Shown: one piece after another, positions 53,094-63,797 of the stretch
Layout of the letters: each line of letters starts with the position of its first letter
Position numbering within the stretch: the stretch's first letter is position 1
Assembly: GCF_946463545.1 (NCBI RefSeq)
Contig: NZ_OX296583.1
Location: 1,620,902 to 1,684,901, forward strand
Reading direction: 5' to 3'
Length of the DNA: 64,000 bases
Source: Methanothermococcus thermolithotrophicus DSM 2095
GTDB lineage: Archaea > AGJL01 > Methanococci > Methanococcales > Methanococcaceae
Translations under genes and position numbers: made by a program
Notes under the pieces: generated by a model
Databases searched by the model: none
What the model was told of the DNA's origin: nothing
The model's input: the letters and a program-made list of their open reading frames with translations, nothing else

Positions 53094-54752
53094 TTAATGA
53101 TTTCCAGGAATGATTAAATCCCTTTCACCTGCAGGTTCAAATTCCCTCAGAGCTCCTTTTGCAATGCACTTTCTTGGCCATTTAAAGTCAAATACCAAGT
53201 GCTTATCTGCAAATGCTACTTTAACAAGTGGGTTGAAGCAGAAAGCGTCTCCTCTTGCAGCGTGTGGTGCCTGGGCTATACCTGTATATTCTGGCTGATG
53301 CCCCACATTCATGGCATAGTTTGGATAGTTTGGACCTCTTGCTTCGTGCAATGCACCCTCGTCAGCTCTAATGGATACAGAGTTTGCAGAACCACACTGA
53401 TCTTGTAAGTCGTATCCATAGAATCCCAATCTGCTGTGGTATTCTTTATGTAATAGCTGACTTAGATACCATCCATTAATTCCAGCATTTGAGTTTCCTG
53501 TGGCAAATGCAACTGAACAACCTGCCGCTGCTGCAACAACCCCAGTTCTTTGAGAACCTCCAAAGTGGTCTTCCAATAATGTAGGGTATTCATCATACTG
53601 TTCCATACCATATAATGTTACTTCTGTTGTAATATCCCTCACAACATCCATTGAAGCTTCTACACCGCACAATCCATATTTGTCTTCCACATAGTCTTTA
53701 CCATAATACACAAAATCATCCAAAATATCGTCTGTATAGGTTGCACTTGCATACTGTGTAAATCCTACCCCTCCTGACATGTAGGAGCCAAGCCATACTT
53801 GGTCGTAGAATGTTGCAGCTGCACCAATTACTTCCAAAGTCACTTCCGCAGGGTCATCACACACCCTTGATGTTTGGATTATGTCGGCAAATATTCCAAA
53901 TGGAACTCCCCCTGGCTCATTTGCCCCTCTTGCCCTTCTTGCAGGAAGTATTGTTCCCATCTGAATAACATCTGCGTGTTTTGCCGCATATGAGAAGTCA
54001 GCAATTGCGGCTTCCCCAGCACAGAGTTTGTATGCCGTAATGAATGACATTCCAATCTGCATGGCAGACCATCTTGAAACTGTTCCACCATCACAGCACC
54101 TTACAACTACTGTTGGAACCCTTGAAACCTGATATGTTTTATTTCCAATGTATTTTTTTAACATCTCTGCCTGCTCTTCTGGGAACTCTTTGTTTATGTC
54201 GATTAAAAATCTTTTGTCGAGCTCATCTGCTAACTCATCATTTCCGGTAAATATCTTTGCATAGCAATCCCAAACTAAACCTGGATGAACCTCAACCATG
54301 TGCTCCTGAACAACGGCACCTCCTGGCAGTGCGTGATTAACTGTTTCCATATATTCATTTATTGTTTCAGGCGTAACCTCTACACCAAGCCTTTTTTCAA
54401 GAACAGCATGTCCTGTATCCATACCTACAATAACTGTCCTTTTAATATCATCTACAAGCTGCTGAATTGCCGCATTGTTGCAGAAGTGCAAATCGTCCCC
54501 TTCTACATATTCGTCTGTTCCAGATATTTTATAGGTCATCAATGTTCTTTGCCCCAATGGAACCCCAATATCTGGGTTGTATCCAGGAATTCCCCTTTTT
54601 GATGTTATTTCCTGAGCTGCTTCATAGAACTCTCTTTTTCTTGCAGACTGTTTCCATCCTCCGAAGCAGTAAAAGCTCGTATATTTTTCTTTTGGGTCTT
54701 CTTCGAACTTTTCCTTCAACGCCTTTAAGAACAGTTTCTTTTCAGCATCCAT
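53094..54752 (-). CDS. mrtA: Methyl-coenzyme M reductase II, alpha subunit
   Basis: This 552-residue catalytic subunit releases methane from methyl-CoM and CoB using factor F430. It has [19 protein letters not shown] (F430-ligating Gln), [15 protein letters not shown] (region of the methylated Arg), [17 protein letters not shown] (region of thioglycine) and FDDQ-like C-terminal sequences. Its A overlaps the mrtG stop by 1 nt. The B-D-G-A order without a C gene is that of mrt rather than mcr operons. Isoenzyme assignment rests on gene order alone. Confidence 0.9.
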   Translation of the reverse strand: MDAEKKLFLKALKEKFEEDPKEKYTSFYCFGGWKQSARKREFYEAAQEITSKRGIPGYNPDIGVPLGQRTLMTYKISGTDEYVEGDDLHFCNNAAIQQLVDDIKRTVIVGMDTGHAVLEKRLGVEVTPETINEYMETVNHALPGGAVVQEHMVEVHPGLVWDCYAKIFTGNDELADELDKRFLIDINKEFPEEQAEMLKKYIGNKTYQVSRVPTVVVRCCDGGTVSRWSAMQIGMSFITAYKLCAGEAAIADFSYAAKHADVIQMGTILPARRARGANEPGGVPFGIFADIIQTSRVCDDPAEVTLEVIGAAATFYDQVWLGSYMSGGVGFTQYASATYTDDILDDFVYYGKDYVEDKYGLCGVEASMDVVRDITTEVTLYGMEQYDEYPTLLEDHFGGSQRTGVVAAAAGCSVAFATGNSNAGINGWYLSQLLHKEYHSRLGFYGYDLQDQCGSANSVSIRADEGALHEARGPNYPNYAMNVGHQPEYTGIAQAPHAARGDAFCFNPLVKVAFADKHLVFDFKWPRKCIAKGALREFEPAGERDLIIPGNH

Positions 54753-55555
54753 TATTCCTCACCTAATCTCTTTTTCAAATCCTTTTTAAATGAGTTCATA
54801 CCAAATCCCCCCTCACTCCTTGCTACATGTATTGTTTCAACAACTTCCAATGCCTCTTTGTCTTCCCTCATTCCAATATTGTCCTTTCTATAAATGGTCG
54901 TAATTTTTGCAAGATATTCCTGTGGAAGCGGTTCTCCAACATCTACTGGTTCATCCAAAGGTATTCCAACCTGTTCCTTTACATACAGAACATGCCCTGT
55001 TTTTTCATCATAGATGTATCTCTGTAACCCATCAAACATGAGCCCATTTTCATCAAGCCTCAATGAGTGCCCATGCACAGTAGCTCCCCTCATACCACAT
55101 GTTGCAGGGTCAAAGATTTCTGTTTCAACTAACCACTTTGAAATCTTTTCCAAGTCGAGCTCCCTTATTTCAATAACCTGCCTTCCTGAGAGTGTTCCAG
55201 TATCTACCCCTCTGAATCTCCACATGTAGGTTCTGGCCCTATCGTATGGCTGAGCAGGTGCGTTATACATGGAATCTGCAAACTGAATATACCTGACCCT
55301 TATACCTTCTTTTGCTCCATCAATTGGTTCTACAAGGTCTTTGATAGCATCTTCCTCAAAGTCCATTTCTTCCAGTGGTGGATGAACTGTCCTATAACTT
55401 TCTCCAGGGTTTCTATGCCCTAAAACCCTAACTAAATCATCATCTGAAATTTCCCTTAATTTTTTTAATTTAAAATTTGGGTTCATATGCCTTCTTCTAT
55501 TTTCACCTATTATCGTTTCCCCAGGGTAAAACTGCGGTTTATAATTCCCTTTCAT
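54752..55555 (-). CDS. mrtG: Methyl-coenzyme M reductase II, gamma subunit
   Basis: This 267-residue subunit of the alpha2-beta2-gamma2 enzyme has [20 protein letters not shown] at the N terminus and [20 protein letters not shown], the hallmark of the gamma subunit. It ends on the mrtA start and abuts mrtD upstream. Confidence 0.93.
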   Translation of the reverse strand: MKGNYKPQFYPGETIIGENRRRHMNPNFKLKKLREISDDDLVRVLGHRNPGESYRTVHPPLEEMDFEEDAIKDLVEPIDGAKEGIRVRYIQFADSMYNAPAQPYDRARTYMWRFRGVDTGTLSGRQVIEIRELDLEKISKWLVETEIFDPATCGMRGATVHGHSLRLDENGLMFDGLQRYIYDEKTGHVLYVKEQVGIPLDEPVDVGEPLPQEYLAKITTIYRKDNIGMREDKEALEVVETIHVARSEGGFGMNSFKKDLKKRLGEE

Positions 55556-56050
55556 TTAATCACCTTTAATCATCTTAACTTTATCAGAAGTTCTTGCAGT
55601 AGGGTCAACCATTCCTATTAATCTAGGGTCTATTTTACCCTCAAATCCTTCTCCATACTTTAAATAGTCGGAAACCGTTGGTTTCACTTTTGTAAATGCT
55701 CCCATATTCAAGCTGTAGCCAAATGGAAGTGCTTTTTTACATATTTCATCTAATTTTTTTGAGAGCTCTACACTTTTTTCGTATGGAACTGTAATGATAA
55801 ATTTCCCAACCTTAACGGTTAATTCAACGTCTTTTCCATTAACATTGATGACTTTCCTATCTGGATGATTTACTGGGGTACCTCTTGCAGGTCCGTAATA
55901 AACATATTTTGGTAAAGATTGGCCATGAATAATTACTCGTATTATATCCTCCCCAAGACTATAAACTGAATTTAATACCTTTTCAGTGGTTTCAGGCTTT
56001 AAATACCTGTAAGGGAATATCTGAATATCTACAGCTTTTATTTCTTCCAT
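55556..56050 (-). CDS. mrtD: Methyl-coenzyme M reductase operon protein D
   Basis: This 164-residue McrD-family protein (IQIFPYRYLKPETTEKVLNS, YYGPARGTPVNHPDRK, KVGKFIITVPYE) is associated with assembly or activation of methyl-CoM reductase and is not a subunit of the purified enzyme. ATG 56050 is chosen because GGTGAAATT precedes it. An in-frame ATG at 56089 has no such site. It lies between mrtB and mrtG. Confidence 0.9.
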   Translation of the reverse strand: MEEIKAVDIQIFPYRYLKPETTEKVLNSVYSLGEDIIRVIIHGQSLPKYVYYGPARGTPVNHPDRKVINVNGKDVELTVKVGKFIITVPYEKSVELSKKLDEICKKALPFGYSLNMGAFTKVKPTVSDYLKYGEGFEGKIDPRLIGMVDPTARTSDKVKMIKGD

Positions 56051-56171
56051 AATTTCACCTACGAGTTTTGTATGAATAGAAGTATGCAATATACCGTATT
56101 TTTGATGATTATACCCTATCTCTAATTTATCTAAGGCATGAGCATGGATTTGTTAGTGAATATTTGTCAAA

Positions 56172-57506
56172 TTAGAGTGTATCTTTAACCTCTGAGGCCC
56201 CCAATGCAACGTGCTTTAACGGCTCTCTCAGATAGTCAATCGCACTATAAACCATACCTACCAATGAAGATGTTTTTTCAACGGAAAACATCTGAGTCCC
56301 TGCATCAAGGCACATGGCAGCAGCGGCACATGGAATGGCAAATCCTTTACTATGTCTTGTAACTACGTGGTTTCCATGGAATGTTCCTGGACCTCCACCA
56401 CCATAAATAGAATGGCTGAAAAAGCTGAAACCTACTCCAGTTCCCTCTGTTCTACCGAAATCAACACCCGGCAGTCCGGTTTCATATTCGAGAATATCGT
56501 TGTAATAAAGCACCGTTGAAGCTACACCCTGTGCAGCTCTTGCTGCCCCAACATTTACCATGATAGATGCAACCAATCCTGCTGCTGCATAAGCATTCCA
56601 CAATGCCCAGTCAGCAGGTTCATAAACTACAAATCCTGATGGCATGGTTTTTACTGGTCTAATAACTTTGTCCTCCAGAGCTCTTTCAACAACTGATGCT
56701 ACAACAGTTCCCACTGTTCCGTTTTTACCATTTTCCTTAACAATCTCATAAACTAGGTTGTTTGCATTTAACCCCTGGAATGCCAAACCGAGTAGGTGAT
56801 ATCTTTCAAATGCACCTACTGCATCCCCTGTTTCAAACATTGCCGTTTGTTCTAAAATGGATGATAACGCCACGGCATTTAATGTCTTTTTTCTTGTGAT
56901 TGCCACGACATGGTTTGCCATGATATTTCTCAACCCATATCCAAGACCTTCAAGCATTACAGGGGGACCAAGCAATGCCGCAATATTTGCACCATGGAAA
57001 TCTATTGATTGAGGATATCTTCCCAAAACTGCAGTTTTAATATTTGGTGCATTAAACATATTCACATCAAAAGTATCAACTATTGACTGAGTTACCGCAG
57101 CTCCTGTGGCTAAGGTGGATATTGTATAATCAGCAGCTACTTTTAACCTCTTTGAAGGCATTTGAACAAGCATTTGATTTCCTTTGTTAATCAATCTAAC
57201 AACTGTGTCATCTCCATCATGTACTTGAATCAATTTTTTTACCTTTTCAGCAATAATTTCGGCATTTTCTACTATTGGCAAATCAAGTTCTCTTCCAGGG
57301 CAGACGCAAGCCTTACCTCCAATTGCCCCGTTTTTTAGTGCGTTCTGGATTCCAGATAGATTTACTGCAACAGACCTTTTAACATCACCAATTATTTTCT
57401 CTACCGTTGGATTAATAATCGGGCTTATGGCATCCAATGGCACATTTTCTTCAAGAAGTTTTCCCTTTTCATCATACAAATCTATTTTATCTTCATATAT
57501 GGTCAT
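56172..57506 (-). CDS. mrtB: Methyl-coenzyme M reductase II, beta subunit
   Basis: This 444-residue subunit has [20 protein letters not shown] at the N terminus, [14 protein letters not shown] and [20 protein letters not shown] near the C terminus, where the beta subunit contributes to the coenzyme B channel. AAGGTG precedes the ATG. It heads the operon, and the AT-rich DNA upstream (57507-57660) holds TATA-like words such as TATATAATC and TTATATACT on the minus strand. Confidence 0.94.
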   Translation of the reverse strand: MTIYEDKIDLYDEKGKLLEENVPLDAISPIINPTVEKIIGDVKRSVAVNLSGIQNALKNGAIGGKACVCPGRELDLPIVENAEIIAEKVKKLIQVHDGDDTVVRLINKGNQMLVQMPSKRLKVAADYTISTLATGAAVTQSIVDTFDVNMFNAPNIKTAVLGRYPQSIDFHGANIAALLGPPVMLEGLGYGLRNIMANHVVAITRKKTLNAVALSSILEQTAMFETGDAVGAFERYHLLGLAFQGLNANNLVYEIVKENGKNGTVGTVVASVVERALEDKVIRPVKTMPSGFVVYEPADWALWNAYAAAGLVASIMVNVGAARAAQGVASTVLYYNDILEYETGLPGVDFGRTEGTGVGFSFFSHSIYGGGGPGTFHGNHVVTRHSKGFAIPCAAAAMCLDAGTQMFSVEKTSSLVGMVYSAIDYLREPLKHVALGASEVKDTL

Positions 57507-58291
57507 TCTAACACCTTATTTTATACTATACAATAATAACTTTCCATATAATTATAATATTTAGTATATAATATTTTTCATTAAATATTAAATAGATAAG
57601 ATTATATACTGAAAAAATATTAAAACTACCATACTGCAAAATAAAATTATAATATTATCCTAAATAAATACCTTAAAATACCTGCCAAATGACGTAAAAA
57701 GGGCATTTTGTGATTAAATATTACACAATATGCTGACTATTCTGGCCATCAATATTGCCTCAAAAATCTGTGGACGCACAACAAAAACTAAAAAACTAAA
57801 ATTATAGTATTTCCACCACACATGTTCTTCATCAGTCAAACAAGTAAAGGCAAATGGATATTCATTTCAAAACAATAATAATCATGCCCCTTTACCATTT
57901 TGTTAAACATTAGATGAAATTCCAATAAATTTCAGCAGCTCTTGGATATTTATGAAAACCCATTCGGCTTTATTACATGGGCGAAGCGAGATGTCATTTT
58001 ATTTTTTTGATTTTCATTACTTTCCTTTGCTTAGCTTGAAAACTTCGTGGAAATACCATGCTAAGTTTTAACAGATTTACCGGAGTTATAGCGGTAAATT
58101 TAAGAGGGGTTTTATTTGTTAGATTTGTGGTTCCTATGGTTGTTTATGACCCCCCAAACTATCGTTTATAATAACTTATATATAATACTTTCTGTTTATT
58201 TTGTAATATTATTAATGAATTAATTATATAATAATAATATGAAATAATCAAAATAATAAAATAAATATTAAATGTAGAGCTAGGTGGTATA
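57507..58291. other. Long non-coding intergenic region with a structured core
   Basis: I see no convincing ORF here. Both flanking genes diverge from it, so it contains two promoters. A TTATATATAAT stretch at about 58178 probably serves the plus-strand gene. Near 57976-58100 there are several inverted repeats: ACAT/ATGT around GGCGAAGCGAG, CTTAGC (58030-58035) with GCTAAG (58060-58065), and ATTTACCG (58075-58082) with CGGTAAAT (58092-58099). These may be an unrecognised RNA or relics of the palindromic family. Confidence 0.4.
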
Positions 58292-59506
58292 GTGAATATT
58301 GAAGTTATTGAATTAAAAGGACATATAATAGATTCCAATATATTGTCAAAAACACTGGATAAAGTTACAATGATGGGCGGGGATTTTAATATCGAACATC
58401 TTGATGTTGGAAAGACAAATAATGATGAGTCCTATGCAAAAATTCTTGTTAAGGGGAAAGACCATAAACATTTGGACGACATATTACGAGAAATTCAGCA
58501 AATCGGCGCCATAATCTCAACAAAGAATGTAAATACTAAAAAAGCTCCAAAGGATTGCGTCTTGCCAGATAATTTTTACGGTACCACAAATTTACCGACA
58601 TATGTTAAAATTGATGGAGTTTGGAAAAAAGTCAGGGATATAGAAATGGATTGTGTAATAGTAATCGAAACAATAAATGGGGAAAAAATCCCAGTATGTA
58701 AAAGAATGGGACTTATAAAAGAAGGCGAAGAAGTAGTTGTTGGTTATGATGGAATAAGGGTGGTTCCACTGGAAAGGACGAGAGAAAAGGATGTATTTGG
58801 ATTTATGCAAAGTGAAGTATCTCCTGAAAAACCACTTGAATATTATTCAAAAACCATGATGGATGAAATGAGGGAAATTAAGAAAAATAATGGAAAAATC
58901 ATATGGGTCGTTGGAACAGCAATAGCTCACACCCGAGCTCATACTATATTAGAGGAGCTCATAAGGAAGGGGTATGTTGATGCACTGTTTTGTGGAAATG
59001 GATTTGCCACAATGGATATAGAATATGCACTGTTCAATACAACCCTTGGTATGAACAATGAATGTAATGTGGTTAAAGGAGGATATAAAAGTCATCTTGT
59101 GGCAATAAATGAGATGTGGAAACATGGTGGAATAAAAAACGCCGTAGAAAAGGGAATTTTAAAAAAAGGCGTATTATACGAGTGTGTGAAAAATAACATC
59201 CCCTATGTGATTGGTGGCTCTTTAAGGGACGATGGACCTTTACCAGATACCATAAGGGATGTGGTAAAAGCACAGGATGAGATGAGGAAATACATCCAAG
59301 AGGCCGATATGTGTGTTATATTGGCTACGATGCTTCATGGTATTGCCACCGGAAATATGCTGCCAGCATCGGTTAAAACCGTTTGTATTGATATGAACCC
59401 TTATGTCGTTACCAGATTGCAGGATAGGGGGACACATCAGGCACTTGGTATTGTATCTGACCCCTGTGCATTTATGCACATGTTAAAGGATTTGTTAAAT
59501 GAATAA
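58292..59506 (+). CDS. LOR/SDH-type protein, archaeal ornithine cyclodeaminase family (TIGR00300)
   Basis: This 404-residue protein has the LOR/SDH conserved N-terminal domain (IEVIELKGHIIDSNILSKTL, MMGGDFNIEHLDVGK) and a Rossmann-like C-terminal half (GKIIWVVGTAIAHTRAHTI, VDALFCGNGFATMDIEYALF). Members from methanococci have been reported to convert ornithine to proline with NAD. AGGTGG precedes the GTG start. An in-frame alternative start is not obvious. It stands alone, about 780 bp from mrtB. Confidence 0.78.
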   Translation: MNIEVIELKGHIIDSNILSKTLDKVTMMGGDFNIEHLDVGKTNNDESYAKILVKGKDHKHLDDILREIQQIGAIISTKNVNTKKAPKDCVLPDNFYGTTNLPTYVKIDGVWKKVRDIEMDCVIVIETINGEKIPVCKRMGLIKEGEEVVVGYDGIRVVPLERTREKDVFGFMQSEVSPEKPLEYYSKTMMDEMREIKKNNGKIIWVVGTAIAHTRAHTILEELIRKGYVDALFCGNGFATMDIEYALFNTTLGMNNECNVVKGGYKSHLVAINEMWKHGGIKNAVEKGILKKGVLYECVKNNIPYVIGGSLRDDGPLPDTIRDVVKAQDEMRKYIQEADMCVILATMLHGIATGNMLPASVKTVCIDMNPYVVTRLQDRGTHQALGIVSDPCAFMHMLKDLLNE

Positions 59507-59552
59507 AAAATTAAAAATTAAATAAAATTAATAAACTAAAAACGGTAAAAAA

Positions 59553-60695
59553 ATGGATAACATGAATGCTATACAGAAAATAAGGAATGAATTGAACAGT
59601 TATTTTTTAGAAAGGAAGGAAGAGATAGACATTGCCCTAACTTCAATTTTGGCAAATGAACACTGTATATTTTTGGGAAATCCAGGTGTTGCAAAATCCC
59701 AGTTAATCAGAGCGATTTCTTCCCATATATCTGATGCAGATTACTTTGAAAAACTCATTACACGATTTTCAACAGAGGATGAGTTATTTGGTCCTTTAAG
59801 CATTAAAGAACTTAAAGATAATGATAGATTTATTAGAAAGACGGAAAATTATATGCCCGATGCAGAAATTGTATTTTTAGATGAGATTTTTAAGGCAAAC
59901 AGTAGCATATTAAATGCACTGTTGTCCATAATAAACGAAAGAATATATCACAATGGTGATGAAGTCCAGAGAGCTCCGTTGATAAGTTTGTTTGGAGCAT
60001 CCAATGAACTGCCAGAAGAAAATGGATTGTTTGCCTTTTATGACAGATTCTTGTTTAGGAAAATCGTTAAAAATATAAACAACCGTGAAAATTTAAAAAA
60101 ATTGGTTTATTTAGATGAGGATTACAAACCAAAAACAAAGATTACTGTAGAAGACATTAAGAAATTACAAAAAGAGGTTGAAAAAGTTAATATCGATGGT
60201 ATTGTCGATTATCTGCTGGATATAAAAATGAAATTGAACCATCACAACATATTTATATCAGACAGGCGGCTTAAAAAATCCATTAAGGCAATAAAAAGCT
60301 ATGCATTGTTAAATGGGAAAAAAGAAGCTGATGAAAATGATTTGGAAATACTAAGACATATATTTTGGGACGAAGTGGAGGACTACCTTACGGTATCAAA
60401 GGTTATTTTTGAATGTTCAAACTCATATTCCCAGAAGGCATTGGAAAAAAAAGAGATTTTGGACAATCTAAAAAAGGAATTAAAATACATCAACACTAAA
60501 AAAATCAAAAATTGTGGAAAGGATTATAACAAACTTATTGAAATGCTCTGCAAGGTTGGATATATAAAATTAGAACTAAAAAAAATGAGAAATGAGGCAT
60601 TATCAAACGGCAAATCCTCGGAGGTTATAGATAACATATTAAATGACTGCAAAGAGTTTGATAAAATCATTGAGGGGTTGTTGAATGAATTATAA
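59553..60695 (+). CDS. MoxR-family AAA+ ATPase, RavA-like
   Basis: This 380-residue AAA+ ATPase has Walker A FLGNPGVAKSQLIRAI (about residues 34-49), FSTEDELFGPLSIKEL (a RavA-type marker), Walker B AEIVFLDEIFKANSSILNAL and sensor FGASNELPEENGLFAFYDRF. A C-terminal helical region follows. It is encoded with a HEAT-like protein (11-bp overlap) and a VWA protein, which resembles the RavA-ViaA chaperone pair of bacteria. Its substrate here is unknown. Confidence 0.87.
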   Translation: MDNMNAIQKIRNELNSYFLERKEEIDIALTSILANEHCIFLGNPGVAKSQLIRAISSHISDADYFEKLITRFSTEDELFGPLSIKELKDNDRFIRKTENYMPDAEIVFLDEIFKANSSILNALLSIINERIYHNGDEVQRAPLISLFGASNELPEENGLFAFYDRFLFRKIVKNINNRENLKKLVYLDEDYKPKTKITVEDIKKLQKEVEKVNIDGIVDYLLDIKMKLNHHNIFISDRRLKKSIKAIKSYALLNGKKEADENDLEILRHIFWDEVEDYLTVSKVIFECSNSYSQKALEKKEILDNLKKELKYINTKKIKNCGKDYNKLIEMLCKVGYIKLELKKMRNEALSNGKSSEVIDNILNDCKEFDKIIEGLLNEL

Positions 60696-61350
60696 AAATA
60701 AGGATTATAATGAGTATAATTATTATAAAAAAATGTTTAGATTGGATAATATATCAAAATTAAAGGCATTAACTGAAATATACAATAAAGATGTAGATGA
60801 TATAATAGGAATGAATATATTGGATGACATATTTGCACTAATTAGGGAAACGCGAGAAAGGGATTTTGCAGACATTGTTTATGAGTTTCAGACATTAGAT
60901 ACTAAAAATAGGGAAATAATATCCCTTGGAATAAAAATCATTGGAAAGGTAGGAGAAAAGTATGCGGAAGAGGTTTATAACTACATACCTTATCTTATAA
61001 AATCACTTGATAGCGAATTCGATATAATAAGACATGCCAGTGCCGGAGCTCTGGCAAAAATTCCCTCAAAATTAACAATTTATTCCTACCCAAAACTTAT
61101 AAAAAATTTAAATAATGAAATTTATGCAGACGCCATTGTTTCTTTGATTTTTAAGACAGAGAATAAAGAAGCGTTATTGTTGGATTTGTATAAAAAATTT
61201 TGTGATAATTATTCCCCATGTATATTGTATATATTAAATAAAATTAAAGAAAGAGATGAGAGTTTAATAAATGATTTTATACCTTTGATTTTGAAATATG
61301 AAGATAAATACAACAATGCAGATAAAGAATGCTTAGAAAATTTGATTTAA
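60685..61350 (+). CDS. HEAT-repeat-like protein linked to the RavA/ViaA-type genes
   Basis: This 221-residue all-helical protein has repeated helix pairs around residues 75-190, for example GIKIIGKVGEKYAEEVYNYI, LIKSLDSEFDIIRHASAGAL and LIKNLNNEIYADAIVSLI, the spacing expected of HEAT/ARM units. It has no catalytic motif and is probably an adaptor. The start overlaps the ATPase end by 11 bp, so the two are translated together. Confidence 0.7.
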   Translation: MNYKNKDYNEYNYYKKMFRLDNISKLKALTEIYNKDVDDIIGMNILDDIFALIRETRERDFADIVYEFQTLDTKNREIISLGIKIIGKVGEKYAEEVYNYIPYLIKSLDSEFDIIRHASAGALAKIPSKLTIYSYPKLIKNLNNEIYADAIVSLIFKTENKEALLLDLYKKFCDNYSPCILYILNKIKERDESLINDFIPLILKYEDKYNNADKECLENLI

Positions 61351-61473
61351 ATAAATATGATGCAGCCGTTGAGACTCTGTCTGTTTATATTTTTATTTCT
61401 TTTTCATTTGGTAGTTAAGGATATCCATATTAATCTGTTTAATTTAAATTTAAATTTTTTAGGTCTTTTTATA

Positions 61474-61484
61474 CAGAGCTCCGA
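61474..61484 (-). repeat. GAGCTC-type repeat word, copy H
   Basis: On the minus strand TATCGGAGCTC, 11 of the 12 bases of the word found exactly at 48100, 49166, 52046 and 53008. It lies in the 300-bp gap between the HEAT-like and VWA genes. Confidence 0.4.
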
Positions 61485-61550
61485 TATTGTTAATCTCATA
61501 ATCTAAATATAACCAAAAAATTTATAAATTTTGAGTAATATTATTATAAA

Positions 61551-61612
61551 ATTAGTAATATAATTTATGATTTAATATAATATTAGTAATATAATTTATG
61601 ATTTAATATAAT
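61551..61612 (+). repeat. Tandem duplication of a 31-bp AT-rich unit
   Basis: Two exact 31-bp copies beginning ATTAGTAATATAATTTATG lie end to end, followed by a third partial start (AATAGTAT). They lie 40-100 bp ahead of the VWA gene and contain TATA-like words, so they may have duplicated a promoter element. Confidence 0.7.
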
Positions 61613-61651
61613 AATAGTATTACAATATATGTTAATATAGATTGTGATAAT

Positions 61652-62836
61652 ATGGAATGCAATGCAATAAAACACGATAAATATGACAAACTCGTCTGGA
61701 ATGAAAATAAGCATAAACTATCCTATTGTGCCCAATATTTGGATGAAAACAGAATAGAAGATATATTTTATCTGTTTTTTAAATATCATGTGGAGGTTGT
61801 AAAACATGACCCGATTATAGACGCTATTATGAATAACAGGCATTACAAAAACATAAAGGTCATTACTAGTTTGGATGAGTCCTATTCCGCTATTGCCACA
61901 TCCTACTTTTCTGAAAAATTCGATAAAAAAAAGAAAGAAGAAAAAGAGGATTATGACGAAAATATGGTAAATGATATAAGTGACATTATGGAGGAGCTCG
62001 GTAGTTATATGGAGGATATCTCGTCTTCAATAAATACCATCTGCGGCAAAGGTAATGGGGTAAAAAGCTATACAAATCCAAAGAAAAAAATGGAATTGGC
62101 AGAAGAGCTCCTAAAAAATAGACGGTTAAATGAATTCATAGAAAAATTGGGAAAATTTAAAAAGATGGCATTGAGAAAGCAGAAAACAAAAATAAAACAC
62201 TTCAATGGGGAAAAGCACGATATAAAATACGGTAGTGATTTGTCAAAATTGCTTATAACTGAAGTAAAAAACCTATCTGATGAATGTTTATATGTTGATT
62301 TTTTAAAAAGATTTTCAGAGCATAAATTGCTAAATTACGAGATTCTAAATCATGATGATACCAAAGGAGATTTTATCGTGTGTCTGGATTTAAGCGGTTC
62401 TATGAGGGGGGCGAAAGAAATCTGGGCTAAGGCAATTGCATTATCACTGTTGGAAATTCAGTTGAGGGACAAAAAAAGGTTTATCTGTATATTATTCGAT
62501 GATGATATCCGGGAAATAAGAATATTTGATAAAAAACCATGTTCAGAGGAGATTATTGAATTTGCATCTGTGTTTTTTGGAGGGGGAACAAATTTCGAGA
62601 AGCCTATTAAAAAGGCACTGACTTTCAATGGAGATATCGTTTTTATAACTGATGGGGAGTGTGATATGCATAGGGAGTTTATCATGTATGTTGAGGAAGT
62701 TAAAAAAGGAAAAATCTTCACATTCTGTATAAATACAAAACCTACTGTTAGTTTAAAAAGAATATCTGATAGTGTAATTACAATTCACCAGCTAACTTCA
62801 AGGAGTGCAGAAGAATTATTTGATACTATTATTTAA
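61652..62836 (+). CDS. VWA domain-containing protein, ViaA-like
   Basis: This 394-residue protein has a helical N-terminal region and a C-terminal von Willebrand A domain with the MIDAS motif DFIVCLDLSGSMRGAKEIWA (about residues 245-264) and FFGGGTNFEKPIKKAL, DIVFITDGECD (later MIDAS residues). This is the layout of ViaA, partner of RavA. The ATPase and HEAT-like genes lie upstream on the same strand, but separated by 300 bp with its own AT-rich leader. Confidence 0.85.
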   Translation: MECNAIKHDKYDKLVWNENKHKLSYCAQYLDENRIEDIFYLFFKYHVEVVKHDPIIDAIMNNRHYKNIKVITSLDESYSAIATSYFSEKFDKKKKEEKEDYDENMVNDISDIMEELGSYMEDISSSINTICGKGNGVKSYTNPKKKMELAEELLKNRRLNEFIEKLGKFKKMALRKQKTKIKHFNGEKHDIKYGSDLSKLLITEVKNLSDECLYVDFLKRFSEHKLLNYEILNHDDTKGDFIVCLDLSGSMRGAKEIWAKAIALSLLEIQLRDKKRFICILFDDDIREIRIFDKKPCSEEIIEFASVFFGGGTNFEKPIKKALTFNGDIVFITDGECDMHREFIMYVEEVKKGKIFTFCINTKPTVSLKRISDSVITIHQLTSRSAEELFDTII

Positions 62837-62843
62837 TACAAAC

Positions 62844-63740
62844 TTAAATAATCTTTTTTAATTCATTTAAACATTCATCAACTTTCTTTAATTTAATATT
62901 AAGTAATTTTTCAACCTTTTCACTATTCAAAGAAGTATTTTTTGGTCTATTCGCTTTCCATCCTAACTCAGAGCTCCTAATGGGATTAATTAAATCACCA
63001 TTTAAGTCAAAAACCTCGGCAACCTTCAAGGCAAATTCATACCTACTTAATCTCTCACTCCCTCCGAAATGAAGCAGTTTATTAACATCTTTTTCGTAAA
63101 TCTTAACAATTCCATCAACGAGCTCATTAACATAGGTTGGAGTATTCCATTGGTCAACAACTACATTAATTGTTTCACCAGCTTTCAACTTCTCCAAAAC
63201 CCACATAAGAAAATTAACTTTAACTGGGCTTATGCAGTAAGGAACAGATATTCTAACAATCGAAGTTAAATCATAATCTAATTCATTTAAAAGTCTCTCC
63301 CCTTCTGCCTTAGTATATCCATAGTAGTTAATGGGATTTATTTTATCTTCCTCAGTATATGATCTTTGATTTTCACGGTTGCCGTCAAAAACATAGTCAG
63401 TTGATATATGACATAGCGGAGCTCCGATTTCTTTGCAAGCTTCTCCAAGATATTTAACAGCAAGGGCGTTTGTCTTATATGCTAAATCCCTCTCAGTTTC
63501 ACACAAATCTACATTGGTTATTGCAGCAGTATTTACAACAAAGTCGGGATTTATTTTTTTAATGGTTTCTTTAATTTTATTTTCATTGGTAATGTCTACA
63601 ATGTATTTATCAACATCATCCTTAAAAAATTCCTTATTGCTCCTGGTTACAATATGAACCCTATAATCTTCCAGTCCTAAATACTTCTTAACCATTTCAT
63701 AGCCAACCATCCCCAAACCAATAATAGCCACATTTTCCAT
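62844..63740 (-). CDS. rmlD: dTDP-4-dehydrorhamnose reductase (RmlD-like)
   Basis: This 298-residue extended SDR has VAIIGLGMVGYEMVKKYLG (an atypical but intact NAD(P) loop), VVNTAAITNVDLCETERDLA (the RmlD hallmark), HISTDYVFDG and YYGYTKAEGERLL (YxxxK). It would complete dTDP-rhamnose synthesis begun by rmlCAB at 25-27.5 kb, 35 kb away. It is followed on the same strand, upstream, by a UDP-sugar dehydrogenase fragment. The distance and the unusual N terminus leave some doubt. Confidence 0.75.
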   Translation of the reverse strand: MENVAIIGLGMVGYEMVKKYLGLEDYRVHIVTRSNKEFFKDDVDKYIVDITNENKIKETIKKINPDFVVNTAAITNVDLCETERDLAYKTNALAVKYLGEACKEIGAPLCHISTDYVFDGNRENQRSYTEEDKINPINYYGYTKAEGERLLNELDYDLTSIVRISVPYCISPVKVNFLMWVLEKLKAGETINVVVDQWNTPTYVNELVDGIVKIYEKDVNKLLHFGGSERLSRYEFALKVAEVFDLNGDLINPIRSSELGWKANRPKNTSLNSEKVEKLLNIKLKKVDECLNELKKII

Positions 63741-63797
63741 ATTATAACCCCGAAGGTTTTATTCATCATTATCTAAAATTAAAAAGAAATTGCCAAT

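Noticed and set aside
53094-57506. Calling the methyl-CoM reductase operon mcr rather than mrt
   Set aside because: The gene order B-D-G-A lacks the C gene found in mcr operons of this order. The isoenzyme label remains an inference, because the sequences alone do not let me separate them.
61571-61640. The 31-bp tandem repeat as an origin or iteron array
   Set aside because: Only two full copies are present, with no adjacent initiator gene or GC-skew evidence; a local duplication is simpler.
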